Below, one piece after another: positions 10,807 to 19,143 of a DNA stretch of 64,000 nt. The translations under genes and the position numbers were made by a program. The stretch spans positions 32,721 through 96,720 of the forward strand of contig NZ_LNUV01000006.1 of assembly GCF_001512285.1 (NCBI RefSeq). Reading direction: 5' to 3'. The number at the start of each line of letters is the position of its first letter. The stretch's first letter is position 1. Origin of the DNA: Arthrobacter sp. EpRS71 (GTDB lineage: Bacteria > Actinomycetota > Actinomycetes > Actinomycetales > Micrococcaceae). The notes under the pieces are model-generated. The model was not told the origin of the DNA. It made no database searches and saw only the letters and a list, made by a program, of their open reading frames with translations.

Positions 10807-10906
10807 GGTGAGCTCCTGTTCCTTCGCATCGGTCAACCGATGAGACCAAACGTAAGCCTACTGATTATTTCCCTCGCGTGGTGACGCCCTTCAAGGAGTG
10901 GGCCAG

Positions 10907-11089
10907 TTAGTGAGTCGGATCGGGATGCGGTGGAACAGGCCCTGGATCGGGAACCGGCGATGGGCCAGGGCTTGGATTCGGATCCGGAATAGGGCTCGGC
11001 GGAAACGGCGTAGTGGGATCCGGGGGTGGCGGCACGGGTCCGGGATCGGGGGGAAATGGCTCGGGCTCGCGGGTTGGCGGCAGTGTCAC
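10907..11089 (-). CDS. small proline-rich protein (PPDPGP repeats)
   Basis: A 60-residue reading frame starting at GTG 11089 with an excellent ribosome site (AAAGGAGAGATACC directly before it). After VTLPPTREPEPF the protein is almost wholly built of Pro, Asp, Gly, Ser and Val in short repeats such as PPDPGPVPP and PDPGPVPPHPDP. It has no signal peptide, membrane segment or recognisable domain, so it should be extended and unstructured. It is divergent from the oxidoreductase operon. It is not a family I recognise. The strong ribosome site is the main reason to treat it as a real gene rather than a low-complexity stretch. Confidence 0.5.
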   Translation of the reverse strand: MTLPPTREPEPFPPDPGPVPPPPDPTTPFPPSPIPDPNPSPGPSPVPDPGPVPPHPDPTH

Positions 11090-11187
11090 GGTATCTCTCC
11101 TTTGCGTACTGAAGGGTATTGCTCCGGCAGATAACTGCAGCCTACCCCCGGTTGCCCCACGGCCACAGGGCAGCAATCGGGTATTTT

Positions 11188-11203
11188 TAGGTCATTTGAC
11201 CTA
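11188..11203. promoter_or_regulatory. TetR-type operator palindrome upstream of the GH29 operon
   Basis: TAGGTCATTTGACCTA is a perfect inverted repeat (7-base arms, 2-base centre) ending 10 bases before the ATG of the oxidoreductase gene. The same GGTCA/TGACC half-sites recur at the start of the TetR gene in this operon (12253-12262), so it is the best candidate site for that repressor. Confidence 0.7.
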
Positions 11204-11213
11204 GAGTTGTTAC

Positions 11214-12260
11214 ATGAACGATCTCCTCGAACTCGATACCGCCGGTCCTGTGCTGATCGTCGGCGGCTACGGCACCGTCGGCACAGCACTCACCCGATTG
11301 GCCGCCACTGAATGGCCCCTGCTCCTGACGGGCCGGAACCCCGAGCGCGGCAGCCACCTGACCAACGGCAGGGTGGAGGTCCGGAAATGGGACCTCAACC
11401 AGGCCGAACCCTTCGTCGCCAAGGTCAGGGCAGTCATCAGCACCGTCAACGATCCCGACGACAGGGTGCTTCGCGCCGCCGTCGGCTCCGGCATTCCGTA
11501 CGTTGACGTCACTCGCTGGACCAGCCGCGTCACCAGGGCACTGACCTTGGCCACCCTTCTCAAGCCAACAGCTCCCGTGCTACTGAGCTCCGGATGGATG
11601 GGTGGCGTCACCAACATCGTCGCAGCCTTCCTGGCCCAAGAACTGGGCGGGGCCGAACAGGTGGACATCGCCATCCGCTATGACACCAGCGACCAAGCCG
11701 GCGCAGATTCCGTCGATTTCATCGACAGGCTGGGAGTGGACTTCGAAGTACGCAAAGGCGGTAAGGCCGCCGTCGTACGCCCCCTCACCGACACGCGCCT
11801 GGTGGACATTGCCGGGCACCGCACCAAAGTGGCGCGGCTCGATACTCCTGAACAGTTCACATTGCCGCTGACTCTGGGAGCCGGCTCGGTAGCCACACGG
11901 ATCGGGTTCAGTTCCAAGACGTCCACGACGGCGTTGCTCGCCGCGCGGGCGGCAGGACTGTTCCGCTGGGGTAGCGGGGAACGGTGGGCGCCGCTGCGGC
12001 GTTCGCTGTTGTACTCGCCCGGATCGGGAGGAATCGCGCACCTTCGTGTTGATGTGAAGGGGCCGCTCGGGTCCAAAACGGCTGTCATTTCTGATCCGCA
12101 AGGGCAGGCGCACCTCACCGCGCTGGGCGGTTTGCTGGGGCTGCACACCGTCCTTGGAACAGCAGCTGAGCCCGGCGTTTCCTTTCCCGAAACCACTCCG
12201 GCGTTGGGCTCAGCTGTAGCGAAACTCGAATCACACGGTGTGACAATATTGAGGTCATGA
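11214..12260 (+). CDS. saccharopine-dehydrogenase-like NAD(P)-binding oxidoreductase
   Basis: A 348-residue protein starting with a Rossmann nucleotide-binding motif (VLIVGGYGTVGTALTRLAA, residues 13-31) and an LLTGRNPERG segment after the second strand, where the GR favours NADP. The arrangement resembles the saccharopine dehydrogenase/trans-acting enoyl reductase superfamily. The substrate is unknown. It is the first gene of a coupled operon: its TGA overlaps the ATG of the TetR gene (ATGA), and the TetR gene overlaps a GH29 glycosidase. Confidence 0.75.
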   Translation: MNDLLELDTAGPVLIVGGYGTVGTALTRLAATEWPLLLTGRNPERGSHLTNGRVEVRKWDLNQAEPFVAKVRAVISTVNDPDDRVLRAAVGSGIPYVDVTRWTSRVTRALTLATLLKPTAPVLLSSGWMGGVTNIVAAFLAQELGGAEQVDIAIRYDTSDQAGADSVDFIDRLGVDFEVRKGGKAAVVRPLTDTRLVDIAGHRTKVARLDTPEQFTLPLTLGAGSVATRIGFSSKTSTTALLAARAAGLFRWGSGERWAPLRRSLLYSPGSGGIAHLRVDVKGPLGSKTAVISDPQGQAHLTALGGLLGLHTVLGTAAEPGVSFPETTPALGSAVAKLESHGVTILRS

Positions 12261-12262
12261 CC
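12253..12262. promoter_or_regulatory. second GGTCA/TGACC palindrome over the tetR start codon
   Basis: GGTCATGACC is a perfect 10-base palindrome that contains the ATG and the overlapping stop/start of the operon. It has the same half-sites as the operator at 11188-11203 but no spacer. It may be a second binding site acting as a roadblock, or chance in a GC-rich overlap. Confidence 0.35.
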
Positions 12263-12871
12263 GAAAGCAAGGGCGCCCTGCGGAAGGCGGCGCTCCTTGA
12301 CGCAGCTGTTGATGTACTGGTTACCAAGGGCAACGCAAACGCCGCGATGCGGGATTTTGCCGCGGCCGCCGGCGTACGTATCGGGCACCTGCAGCACTAC
12401 TTTCCTACGCGGGCGGACCTGATCCGGGCCGTCCTGGAAAGGACGCTCGAGCGCTCACTGCAACGGCTCGCGGAGGTGGCAGGACTCGACCTCGAACCCG
12501 ACGCGGCGGGCGAGCTGACCCGGGACGATTCCCACCGGCTTCTCACCGCGCTGCTCCAGGAGCACTCGGACCTCGAAGACGTAAAAATGCACCTGGAGAT
12601 CTGGGCGCTGGCATCCTCGGACGAGCAGGCGGCCTCCGCCCTACGGTCCTTCTACGCACAGTACGCAGGCCATGTACAAGGTGTGGTTCGGCGGGGGAGG
12701 ACTGACCTCCACCACTCGGCTGCAGCTGGCATCGCGGCCGCGATCGTGAGTCTCTTCGAGGGCGCTGCTGTGACACGCTCAAGCATCGCCGGCCTGCGAA
12801 CAGAACCCGGAGACCAAGCCATCATCCACACGGCCCAGTGGTTGATCCATGGAAAGGAACCATCTCAGTGA
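12257..12871 (+). CDS. TetR/AcrR-family regulator of the fucosidase operon
   Basis: A 204-residue regulator with an N-terminal helix-turn-helix (KAALLDAAVDVLVTKGNANA, AAGVRIGHLQHYFPTRADLI) and a helical effector domain. It is translationally coupled on both sides: ATGA overlap with the oxidoreductase, GTGA overlap with the GH29 gene. Sitting inside the operon, it probably controls its own transcript through the palindrome at 11188-11203. The inducer may be a fucosylated sugar or a product of the oxidoreductase; this is inference. Confidence 0.87.
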   Translation: MTESKGALRKAALLDAAVDVLVTKGNANAAMRDFAAAAGVRIGHLQHYFPTRADLIRAVLERTLERSLQRLAEVAGLDLEPDAAGELTRDDSHRLLTALLQEHSDLEDVKMHLEIWALASSDEQAASALRSFYAQYAGHVQGVVRRGRTDLHHSAAAGIAAAIVSLFEGAAVTRSSIAGLRTEPGDQAIIHTAQWLIHGKEPSQ

Positions 12872-14121
12872 CCCAGCTTGTTCCAACTCCAGCCCAGTTC
12901 CGCTGGCAACAGCTCGAATTCGGTGTGTTTATCCACTTTGGCATCAACACCTTTGCCGGCAAGGAGTGGAGCGATGGCACCATCCCGGCGTCGAGTTTTA
13001 ACCCTACAGAACTCGACGCCGGCAGCTGGGTCCGCGCGGCGAAGGCCGCCGGCGCCCGGTACGTGATCCTGACGGCCAAGCACCACGACGGGTTTTGTCT
13101 CTGGCCGACGGGCACCACGGACTACTCCGTCGCGTCCTCGCCGTGGCGGGGAGGGAAGGGAGACGTTGTCAGGGACGTTGCCGAAGCCTGCGCGGACAAC
13201 GGGATGGGGCTGGGTCTCTACCTGTCCCCGTGGGACCGCAACGCTGACTGCTACAGCGATCCTGCGGCCTACGACGACTTCTACGTCCGGCAACTCACCG
13301 AGCTCTGCACAGGATACGGACCCCTGATGGAGCTGTGGTTCGACGGCGCAGGCTCGGTGGGCCGTGAGTACAACTGGGACAAGATCATCGCCGTGGTTAA
13401 GGAACACCAGCCCGACGCCATGATTTTCAACATGGGCCAGCCCACCATCCGATGGGTGGGAAACGAAAATGGACTGGCATCAGACCCCGTCAACTACGTT
13501 GTGGACCGCACACCCGACACCCAGTACACCGATTCCAGCTCCGGGCTGCACGCCGAACACTACTTACCGCCGGAGTGCGACGTCTCCATCCGGCGCGGCT
13601 GGTTCTGGCATCCGGACGACGAACCGAAATCCGTGGAGCACCTCCTCGCTATCTACTACCAATCGGTGGGAATGGGCGCGAACCTCCTCCTGAATCTGCC
13701 GCCAGACACCCGCGGGTTGATTCCTGACGAGGACCATCAACGGCTGCGCGACTGGAAAGCGGAGCTGGATCGTCGCCTGTCCGGCGCAGTTGAGGCCTCG
13801 GTGGAACACTACGACGGCGGTGCGACCCTGAGTTTTCCGGCCGCGGTCACGTTCAACCATCTGGAGTTGGTGGAGGACCTCAGCTCGGGGCAGCGAATTA
13901 CCCGCCACGCGGTGTCTCACCAAGGCGTGAACCTTGTAGAGGGGATGACGGTGGGCAGCCGGCGTATCCACCAACTTCCGGTCACCACGGCAACAGAGTT
14001 GCACGTGACGTTGGCAGGCGACGGTCGTCTGGTGTCGGCACGGGCTTACGCCGGTGCTCTGGACGCTGACGTTCCTGTGATTCCTGCAGGATATGAAGCC
14101 CCTACGGACGCTCCGGAGTAG
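12868..14121 (+). CDS. alpha-L-fucosidase-like glycoside hydrolase, GH29
   Basis: A 417-residue enzyme with the GH29 N-terminal pattern QFRWQQLEFGVFIHFGINTF, the AKHHDGFCLWPT motif, GLYLSPWDRN, and ELWFDGAG, which carries the conserved Asp nucleophile of the family. GH29 enzymes release alpha-L-fucose with retention. No signal peptide is seen, so it acts in the cytoplasm on imported oligosaccharides. I place the start at GTG 12868, overlapping the TetR stop (GTGA) with GGAAAGGAACC upstream; an in-frame ATG at 12838 would overlap the TetR gene further. No transporter sits in this operon. Confidence 0.83.
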   Translation: MTQLVPTPAQFRWQQLEFGVFIHFGINTFAGKEWSDGTIPASSFNPTELDAGSWVRAAKAAGARYVILTAKHHDGFCLWPTGTTDYSVASSPWRGGKGDVVRDVAEACADNGMGLGLYLSPWDRNADCYSDPAAYDDFYVRQLTELCTGYGPLMELWFDGAGSVGREYNWDKIIAVVKEHQPDAMIFNMGQPTIRWVGNENGLASDPVNYVVDRTPDTQYTDSSSGLHAEHYLPPECDVSIRRGWFWHPDDEPKSVEHLLAIYYQSVGMGANLLLNLPPDTRGLIPDEDHQRLRDWKAELDRRLSGAVEASVEHYDGGATLSFPAAVTFNHLELVEDLSSGQRITRHAVSHQGVNLVEGMTVGSRRIHQLPVTTATELHVTLAGDGRLVSARAYAGALDADVPVIPAGYEAPTDAPE

Positions 14122-14183
14122 CTCTTTCTGCCCCGTCCTTGGCGCGAGCTAATAATGTCGGTGCCTGCTGACATGGTGAGTTC

Positions 14184-15572
14184 ATGGAGCAGGTTGGGGA
14201 GGGTCGCGTGGGGGCGGGGATGTCTCGTGTCCTTGTTCCTGTCTCTCCTGCGAACGTTTTGCTCGCGGCTCCGTCCAGCACTGTTAGTGGTGATTTGATG
14301 GAGCAGTTGCGGGTGTTGGAGGAGATGAAGTCGGCTATCACGGCTTTGCAGGCGCGGGTTGCTGTGGCTTTTGATCTTGCGCAGCGTGCTGAGCAGGCTG
14401 AGGCTGGTGTTCCTGTGTCCGAGCGTGGTCAGGGGGTGGGTGCTCAGGTGGCGTTGGCTCGTCGGGAGTCCCCGAATCGTGGGTCGCGGTTGTTGGGTTT
14501 GGCGAAGGCGCTTGTTGTGGAGATGCCCCACACGTTGGCTGCCCTGCAGTCCGGGCAACTGAATGAATGGCGCGCCACCCTGCTGGTGAAGGAAACCGCC
14601 TGCTTGTCCGTGGAGGATCGAGCTGCGGTGGACGAGGAACTCGCTGCTGATGCCGGGACGTTTGATGGGAAGGGCGATAGGGCGATTGTTGCGGCGGTGA
14701 AGGCTGCTGCGTATCGTCGTGATCCGCGCTCGGTGGCCGGTCGTGCGGCCCGCGCGGCTTCTGAGCGGACCGTGAGCCTGCGACCGGCGCCGGACACCAT
14801 GACGTACCTGACTGCGCTGCTGCCGGTGGCTCAGGGTGTGGCTGTTTACGCGGCGTTGACCCGGGCCGCTGACTCGGCCCGTTCCATCGGCGGCACCGGT
14901 TCGGGTGGTACTTCCGGCTCAGGCAGTACTGTCCCGACCCGGGGTCAGGTCATGGCCGACACTTTGGTCGAACGGGTTACGGGGACCCCGGGCGGGTTTT
15001 CGGGGATCAACCTGGACCTTGTGATGACGGACCGGACCCTGTTTCAGGGAGACAGCGAACCGGCCCGGTTGAAGGGGTACGGAATCGTCCCGGCCGAGTG
15101 GGGAAGGGAACTCCTGGGGTTGGGGCAAGCCGCAGGCTCAAGGCCAGTGGCCCCGGATCCGGAGTTTGATGTCTGGCTGCGCCGGCTCTATACAGCGCCG
15201 GGGACGGGTGAACTCCTCGCCACGGACTCCAAGGCCCGGCTCTTTACCGGCCGGCTGCGGCGGTTCATTGAATCTCGTGACGACACTTGCCGCACGCCGT
15301 ACTGCGACGCGCCCATCCGGCACATTGATCACGTGGTTCCGTGGCGTTCGGGAGGGCAAACCAGCCTCGCGAACGGGGCGGGACTGTGGGAAGCGTGCAA
15401 CCACACCAAAGAACACCCCGGCTGGACCACCAGAACACTCCACGGAGAGACTCACGGGAGCACTCACGGGGGCACGCACGGCGTGCACACCCTGGAAATC
15501 ACTACACCCACAGGCCACACCTACCAATCCAAAGCCCCATCCCTGCCAGGGCACCACCCCTCCAGAACGTAG
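14184..15572 (+). CDS. DUF222-HNH endonuclease-domain protein (13E12 repeat family)
   Basis: A 462-residue protein. Residues about 30-300 form the alpha-helical DUF222 region; the C-terminus has an HNH nuclease domain (CRTPYCDAPIRHIDHVVPW, then LWEACNHTKEHPGW) with the HIDH metal/catalytic histidines. The family is present in many copies in actinobacteria and is often linked to mobile or recombining DNA; its role is unsettled. Codon use changes inside the gene: the first about 360 bases favour T-ending codons, the rest G/C-ending ones. The N-terminal start is uncertain (ATG 14184, or ATG 14220 in frame). Confidence 0.8.
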   Translation: MEQVGEGRVGAGMSRVLVPVSPANVLLAAPSSTVSGDLMEQLRVLEEMKSAITALQARVAVAFDLAQRAEQAEAGVPVSERGQGVGAQVALARRESPNRGSRLLGLAKALVVEMPHTLAALQSGQLNEWRATLLVKETACLSVEDRAAVDEELAADAGTFDGKGDRAIVAAVKAAAYRRDPRSVAGRAARAASERTVSLRPAPDTMTYLTALLPVAQGVAVYAALTRAADSARSIGGTGSGGTSGSGSTVPTRGQVMADTLVERVTGTPGGFSGINLDLVMTDRTLFQGDSEPARLKGYGIVPAEWGRELLGLGQAAGSRPVAPDPEFDVWLRRLYTAPGTGELLATDSKARLFTGRLRRFIESRDDTCRTPYCDAPIRHIDHVVPWRSGGQTSLANGAGLWEACNHTKEHPGWTTRTLHGETHGSTHGGTHGVHTLEITTPTGHTYQSKAPSLPGHHPSRT

Positions 15573-15652
15573 ACACATGCCACGTGCCCGGCACAGCAGA
15601 TGCCCCGCTGGCACCCTCTGGTGAAAAGTTTTTCAAAAAAGTTCGTACCCCG

Positions 15653-15679
15653 CGTAACCCTTTGGGGTGCCGTGACGAT
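15653..15679 (+). promoter_or_regulatory. candidate ECF (SigD-like) promoter of the sigma/anti-sigma operon
   Basis: CGTAAC (15653-15658) followed after 17 bases by CGAT (15676-15679) resembles the GTAAC...CGAT pattern described for mycobacterial and corynebacterial SigD promoters. It lies upstream of the ECF sigma gene, as expected for autoregulation. This rests on pattern resemblance only. Confidence 0.4.
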
Positions 15680-15694
15680 TACGTCTTTGAAAGG

Positions 15695-15734
15695 GCCGAG
15701 CTGGAATTTGTCCCCCATCATGTTCCAGCTCGGC
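15695..15734 (+). promoter_or_regulatory. leader hairpin upstream of the sigma factor gene
   Basis: A perfect 12-base inverted repeat (GCCGAGCTGGAA at 15695-15706 and its complement at 15723-15734, 16-base loop) lies about 100 bases before the sigma start. TCTTCC follows, so it could be an attenuator in the leader or a terminator for transcripts arriving from the HNH gene. Confidence 0.5.
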
Positions 15735-15832
15735 TCTTCCTTGTCTCGAGGAGTTTTCAACAGGGCCAGCGGGTCTTCCCTTTGGAAGGTCGGGCAGAGC
15801 AGTTACCCTAGGTGGGGTCGTCCGTCGGTGAC

Positions 15833-16444
15833 ATGGCGGATGTCCAGGTCCACGCAAAGGACCTGCCGCCGATCGAAAGCCTCCTTCCTGTGACCGACGC
15901 ATTGACCGATGAAGCGCTACATGCACTCAAGGGCAATAACGCGGAACTGTTCGGCGCCGTTTACCAGGCGTACGCCGGCCAGGTTCTCGGTTATCTGACG
16001 GCCAAGGGTGTGTCAGATCCGGAAGCAGTCACGCAGGACGTGTTCCTTGCCGTCCTGCCCCGGCTGGATGACATCAGCGGCGGGGTTCATGGCCTCCGGA
16101 CTTTCATTTTCTCCGTGGCTCATGCCCGCATGGTGGATGAGCATCGGAAGCAAAGCAGGTCGCCGGAACAGCACGAGTTTGAGCCGGACCGGGATACCCG
16201 GGAAGTGAGCTCCGCAGAGGCGGAGGCCATGGGACTCTTGGCACCCAAGGAGGTCATGAGACTCCTGGACTACCTCGGCGACGAGCAGCGGGAGGTCTTG
16301 AGCCTTCGCATCGTGGCAGGCCTGACTGTTGAACAGGTTGCCGACATCATGGGGAAATCCGCCGGGGCAGTGAAACAACTGCAGCGGCGGGCACTCATTA
16401 CGCTCCGTGAGCATTCGGCAGTAAAGGAATACGTGTCGCCATGA
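15833..16444 (+). CDS. ECF-type sigma-70 factor (SigD/BldN-like)
   Basis: A 203-residue sigma factor with the two ECF domains: region 2 (about residues 35-105, LFGAVYQAYAGQVLGYL, AVTQDVFLAVL) and region 4 (about 140-195, EQREVLSLRIVAGLTVEQVA, GKSAGAVKQLQRRAL), the latter binding the -35 element. It directs RNA polymerase to a stress or developmental regulon, to be defined. ATG 15833 (MADVQV) is used; an in-frame GTG at 15812 is an alternative, and neither has a strong ribosome site. Its end overlaps the next gene (ATGA), which encodes a likely membrane anti-sigma factor. Confidence 0.85.
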   Translation: MADVQVHAKDLPPIESLLPVTDALTDEALHALKGNNAELFGAVYQAYAGQVLGYLTAKGVSDPEAVTQDVFLAVLPRLDDISGGVHGLRTFIFSVAHARMVDEHRKQSRSPEQHEFEPDRDTREVSSAEAEAMGLLAPKEVMRLLDYLGDEQREVLSLRIVAGLTVEQVADIMGKSAGAVKQLQRRALITLREHSAVKEYVSP

Positions 16445-17274
16445 CATCCAGAGATAGCGAACGCGAAGCGATGGTGGACGAGCTACTGCTCGACGCCGAT
16501 GCCGCCGACTCGTCTGACCTCCGGCTTGCTCTCCTCTCCATGGGGTCCTTTGCCAACCTTGCGGCCCCGACACCGGGCGCGGAGCTTTCCGCCATGCTGG
16601 CTGGCCCGCACGACGAAGTCAGCAAACGCCGTTGGAGGCACAAGCACCGCACCGCCGTAGTCGGCGTGGCCGTGGTGGCAGCCATGGGCCTGGGGATTAG
16701 TGGAGTTGCTGCCTCAAGCTCCGGGTTCACCCGGAACCCGTCCTTCATAAATGAGCTTCTGGGCAACGTCCAGCCACAGCCGGCAGCCGCCGCACCCGTA
16801 CTGCCACTTCCCGACGCCCCGCGCATCATCACGGAACCCGCCCCCGCAGTGGATCCAGCCGCGATTCCGGCGCTTCCGCCCGCTGGTTCCCTCCCGGTGC
16901 CCGGCAGTGTTGCACCTGCCGAAACTCCCGCACAGGCACAGGCACAGGCACAGGCACCTGTTGTGGCTCAAGCGCCTGCCGCTGCCCCGGAGCAGCCTTC
17001 CTCCGGCAGCACCCCACAGCTACGGCCCAACACTTCGCCGAATCCAGCCCCGAACCTGCAGCCAAAGCCCGGCTCGGGCAAGGACGAGAAGCAGCAAGCG
17101 GCCCGGCCTGATGCTTCGCTGCAGGGTACGGCTAAGCCAGCAAAGACTGTGCCCGGGGCGGATGAAGCCAAACCCGGTCACCTGCCTCCCGGACCCGTCA
17201 ACGAGCGAGCAGAAGAGCAGTTAAAGGACGCCGCGAATAAGTGGAAGCAGTGGCTTAAACGCGGCGACCACTAA
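16441..17274 (+). CDS. putative membrane-anchored anti-sigma factor
   Basis: A 277-residue protein: a cytoplasmic N-terminus of about 70 residues with the segment TPGAELSAMLAG, one membrane helix (AVVGVAVVAAMGLGISGVAA), then about 180 extracytoplasmic residues rich in Pro, Ala and Gln, including a run of AQ repeats. The topology and a PxxELxxLLAG-like motif resemble RsdA/RsbN-type anti-sigma proteins, which hold their ECF partner until regulated proteolysis. Overlap with the sigma gene supports the pairing. No zinc-binding HxxxCxxC motif is present, so it is not a ZAS-type anti-sigma. Confidence 0.68.
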   Translation: MTSRDSEREAMVDELLLDADAADSSDLRLALLSMGSFANLAAPTPGAELSAMLAGPHDEVSKRRWRHKHRTAVVGVAVVAAMGLGISGVAASSSGFTRNPSFINELLGNVQPQPAAAAPVLPLPDAPRIITEPAPAVDPAAIPALPPAGSLPVPGSVAPAETPAQAQAQAQAPVVAQAPAAAPEQPSSGSTPQLRPNTSPNPAPNLQPKPGSGKDEKQQAARPDASLQGTAKPAKTVPGADEAKPGHLPPGPVNERAEEQLKDAANKWKQWLKRGDH

Positions 17275-17275
17275 A

Positions 17276-17311
17276 CGCCAGGGCGCCTAAAAGCTAGGCG
17301 AGCACCTGGCG
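17276..17311. terminator. hairpin between convergent genes
   Basis: Two nested stems (CGCCAGG/CCTGGCG outside, CGCCTA/TAGGCG inside) span the gap between the anti-sigma stop and the CoA-binding gene stop and run slightly into the latter. It could end transcripts in both directions. Confidence 0.5.
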
Positions 17312-17788
17312 CTTGGAAGAGATCACGCCGGTGTCGAAGCCGGCCAGGTGGAGCCCGCCATGGAAGCGGGCGTGCTCGATCTTCACGCAGCGGTCCATCA
17401 CCACGTTCAGGCCCGCCGTCTCGGCATCGCGTGCAACGTCCTCATGCCACGAACCAAGCTGCATCCACAAGGTCTTGGCCCCCGCGGCGACGGCTTCGTC
17501 CAGCACTCCGGGGAGGTCGTCGTGCTTGCGGAACACGTCCACGATGTCCGGGGACTCGGGCAGATCGGCCAGTGAAGCGTACGTCCGCTGGCCCAGGATT
17601 TCCTTCACCACGGGGTTCACGAAGTACACCTTGTAGCGCGTTGACGACTGCAGGTAGGTGGCCACGAAGTAGCTGGCCCGGGACGGTTTGTCCGAGGCCC
17701 CAACAATGGCGATGGACTTGGCCTCGCGCAGGAGCGCCAGGCGTTCCGGAGCAGATGGGCCGTCCCAGGTGCGTTCTGCAGTGCTCAT
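17294..17788 (-). CDS. CoA-binding (YccU-type) Rossmann protein, copy 1
   Basis: A 164-residue single-domain protein of the CoA-binding/YccU family: nucleotide-binding loop SIAIVGASDKPSRASYFVA, then YFVNP, VDVFRKHDDLPGVLDEAVAAGA, TLWMQLG and a C-terminal MDRCVKIEHAR typical of the family. Members bind CoA or acyl-CoA, but the reaction is unknown. It is the last gene of a coupled operon: its ATG overlaps the MetY stop by 4 bases. A related protein lies divergent from the head of the same operon (22560-22985). Confidence 0.85.
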   Translation of the reverse strand: MSTAERTWDGPSAPERLALLREAKSIAIVGASDKPSRASYFVATYLQSSTRYKVYFVNPVVKEILGQRTYASLADLPESPDIVDVFRKHDDLPGVLDEAVAAGAKTLWMQLGSWHEDVARDAETAGLNVVMDRCVKIEHARFHGGLHLAGFDTGVISSKRQVLA

Positions 17789-19143
17789 GCCTTCGCTCCT
17801 ACGGTTTCGGTGCCAACAGTGCAGGCATCCGCGGGTTCTTCATCAACCAAGGAAACAGCCGACTGTGCCTCGGTCAGGGCCTGGTCCAGGTCCCAAAGGA
17901 TGTCCTCCAAGTCCTCCAGGCCCACCGAAATACGGACCAGGTCCTCGGGGACGCCTGCGGACTCGAGCTGTTCGGCGCTGAGCTGCTGGTGCGTGGTGGA
18001 GCCGGGATGGATCACCAGCGTGCGCGAATCGCCCACGTTGGCCAGGTGTGAGGCCAGCTGCAAGGATTCGATGAATTTCTGGCCGGCCGCGCGTCCACCG
18101 GCAACGCCGAACGAGAACACCGAACCCGGGCCCTTGGGCAGGTACTTTTGTGCTCGTTCGAAGTGCGGGTGGGAGGGCAAACCTGAGTAGTTCACGTAGG
18201 CCACACGAGGATCGGCGTCGAGCCATTCGGCCACGGCCTGGGCGTTCTTCAGGTGCTCGTCCAGACGCTGGGGGAGTGTTTCGACGCCTTGCAACAGCTG
18301 GAAAGCGGACAGCGGTGAGAGGGCCGGGCCAATGTCGCGCAAGTGTTCGCAGCGCAGTTTGGTGAGGAAGCCGTACTCGCCGAAGTTGCCCCACCATGAC
18401 ACGTTTCCGTAGGAGGGCACGGGCTCGGTCATCATGGGGAACTTGCCGTTGCCCCAGTTGAAGCGTCCGCTCTCCACGATCACGCCGCCCAGGGTGGTGC
18501 CGTGTCCGCCCAGGAACTTCGTGGCTGAATGGATCACGATGTCGGCGCCGTGCTCGAACGGTCGCACGAGGTAAGGCGTGCTCAAGGTGGCGTCAACCAC
18601 CAGGGGGATACCGGCGTCGTGCGCTACCTTGGCCAGCCCCGCCAGGTCCTGGACTTCCGACGACGGGTTGGCCACCACCTCGACGAACAGCGCTTTGGTG
18701 TTCTCCTGAATGGCGGCCGCGTAGTCCGCCGGATCCGTGCCGGGCACGAACGTGGTGTCCACGCCGAAGCGGCGAAGGGACACGTCCAGCTGCGTGACCG
18801 TGCCGCCGTAGAGCTGGGAAGCCGCCACGATGTGGTCGCCGGACTGGGTCAGCGCGGCGAAAGTGATGAACTCAGCCGCCATGCCCGACGACGTTGCCAC
18901 CGCCCCGATCCCGCCTTCAAGGGAGGCGATGCGCTCTTCGAAAGCCGCGACAGTGGGGTTGCCGATGCGCGAATAGATGTTGCCGTACTTCTGCAGCGCG
19001 AAGAGGTTGGCGGCATCATTGGTGTCTTTGAAGACGAAGGACGTGGTCTGGTAGATCGGTACCGCGCGGGCGCCGTGCTCGGCGTCGGGAGTGCCGCCGG
19101 CATGCAGGGCGCGGGTGCGGAAACCGAAGGTGCGGTCAGCCAT
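17785..19143 (-). CDS. metY: O-acetylhomoserine sulfhydrylase (aminocarboxypropyltransferase)
   Basis: A 452-residue PLP enzyme of the Cys/Met metabolism family. It starts [19 protein letters not shown] and contains [10 protein letters not shown], the SSGMAAEF loop, and the PLP-binding lysine (Lys209) in [11 protein letters not shown]. It makes homocysteine from O-acetylhomoserine and sulfide, or methionine from methanethiol. The start at 19143 overlaps the SfnG stop by one base (TAATG), so the two are translated together. Next to a sulfone monooxygenase it probably captures sulfur released from organosulfur compounds. Confidence 0.9.
   Translation of the reverse strand: MADRTFGFRTRALHAGGTPDAEHGARAVPIYQTTSFVFKDTNDAANLFALQKYGNIYSRIGNPTVAAFEERIASLEGGIGAVATSSGMAAEFITFAALTQSGDHIVAASQLYGGTVTQLDVSLRRFGVDTTFVPGTDPADYAAAIQENTKALFVEVVANPSSEVQDLAGLAKVAHDAGIPLVVDATLSTPYLVRPFEHGADIVIHSATKFLGGHGTTLGGVIVESGRFNWGNGKFPMMTEPVPSYGNVSWWGNFGEYGFLTKLRCEHLRDIGPALSPLSAFQLLQGVETLPQRLDEHLKNAQAVAEWLDADPRVAYVNYSGLPSHPHFERAQKYLPKGPGSVFSFGVAGGRAAGQKFIESLQLASHLANVGDSRTLVIHPGSTTHQQLSAEQLESAGVPEDLVRISVGLEDLEDILWDLDQALTEAQSAVSLVDEEPADACTVGTETVGAKA

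Noticed and set aside
10907..11080. Repetitive G-rich and C-rich stretch considered as a minisatellite or array
   Set aside because: The repeats follow the codon frame of the proline-rich peptide and are irregular in length; no CRISPR-like repeat-spacer pattern.
16915..16960. CAGGCA tandem repeat resembling a microsatellite
   Set aside because: It stays in frame and encodes the Ala-Gln linker of the anti-sigma protein, so no separate element is needed.
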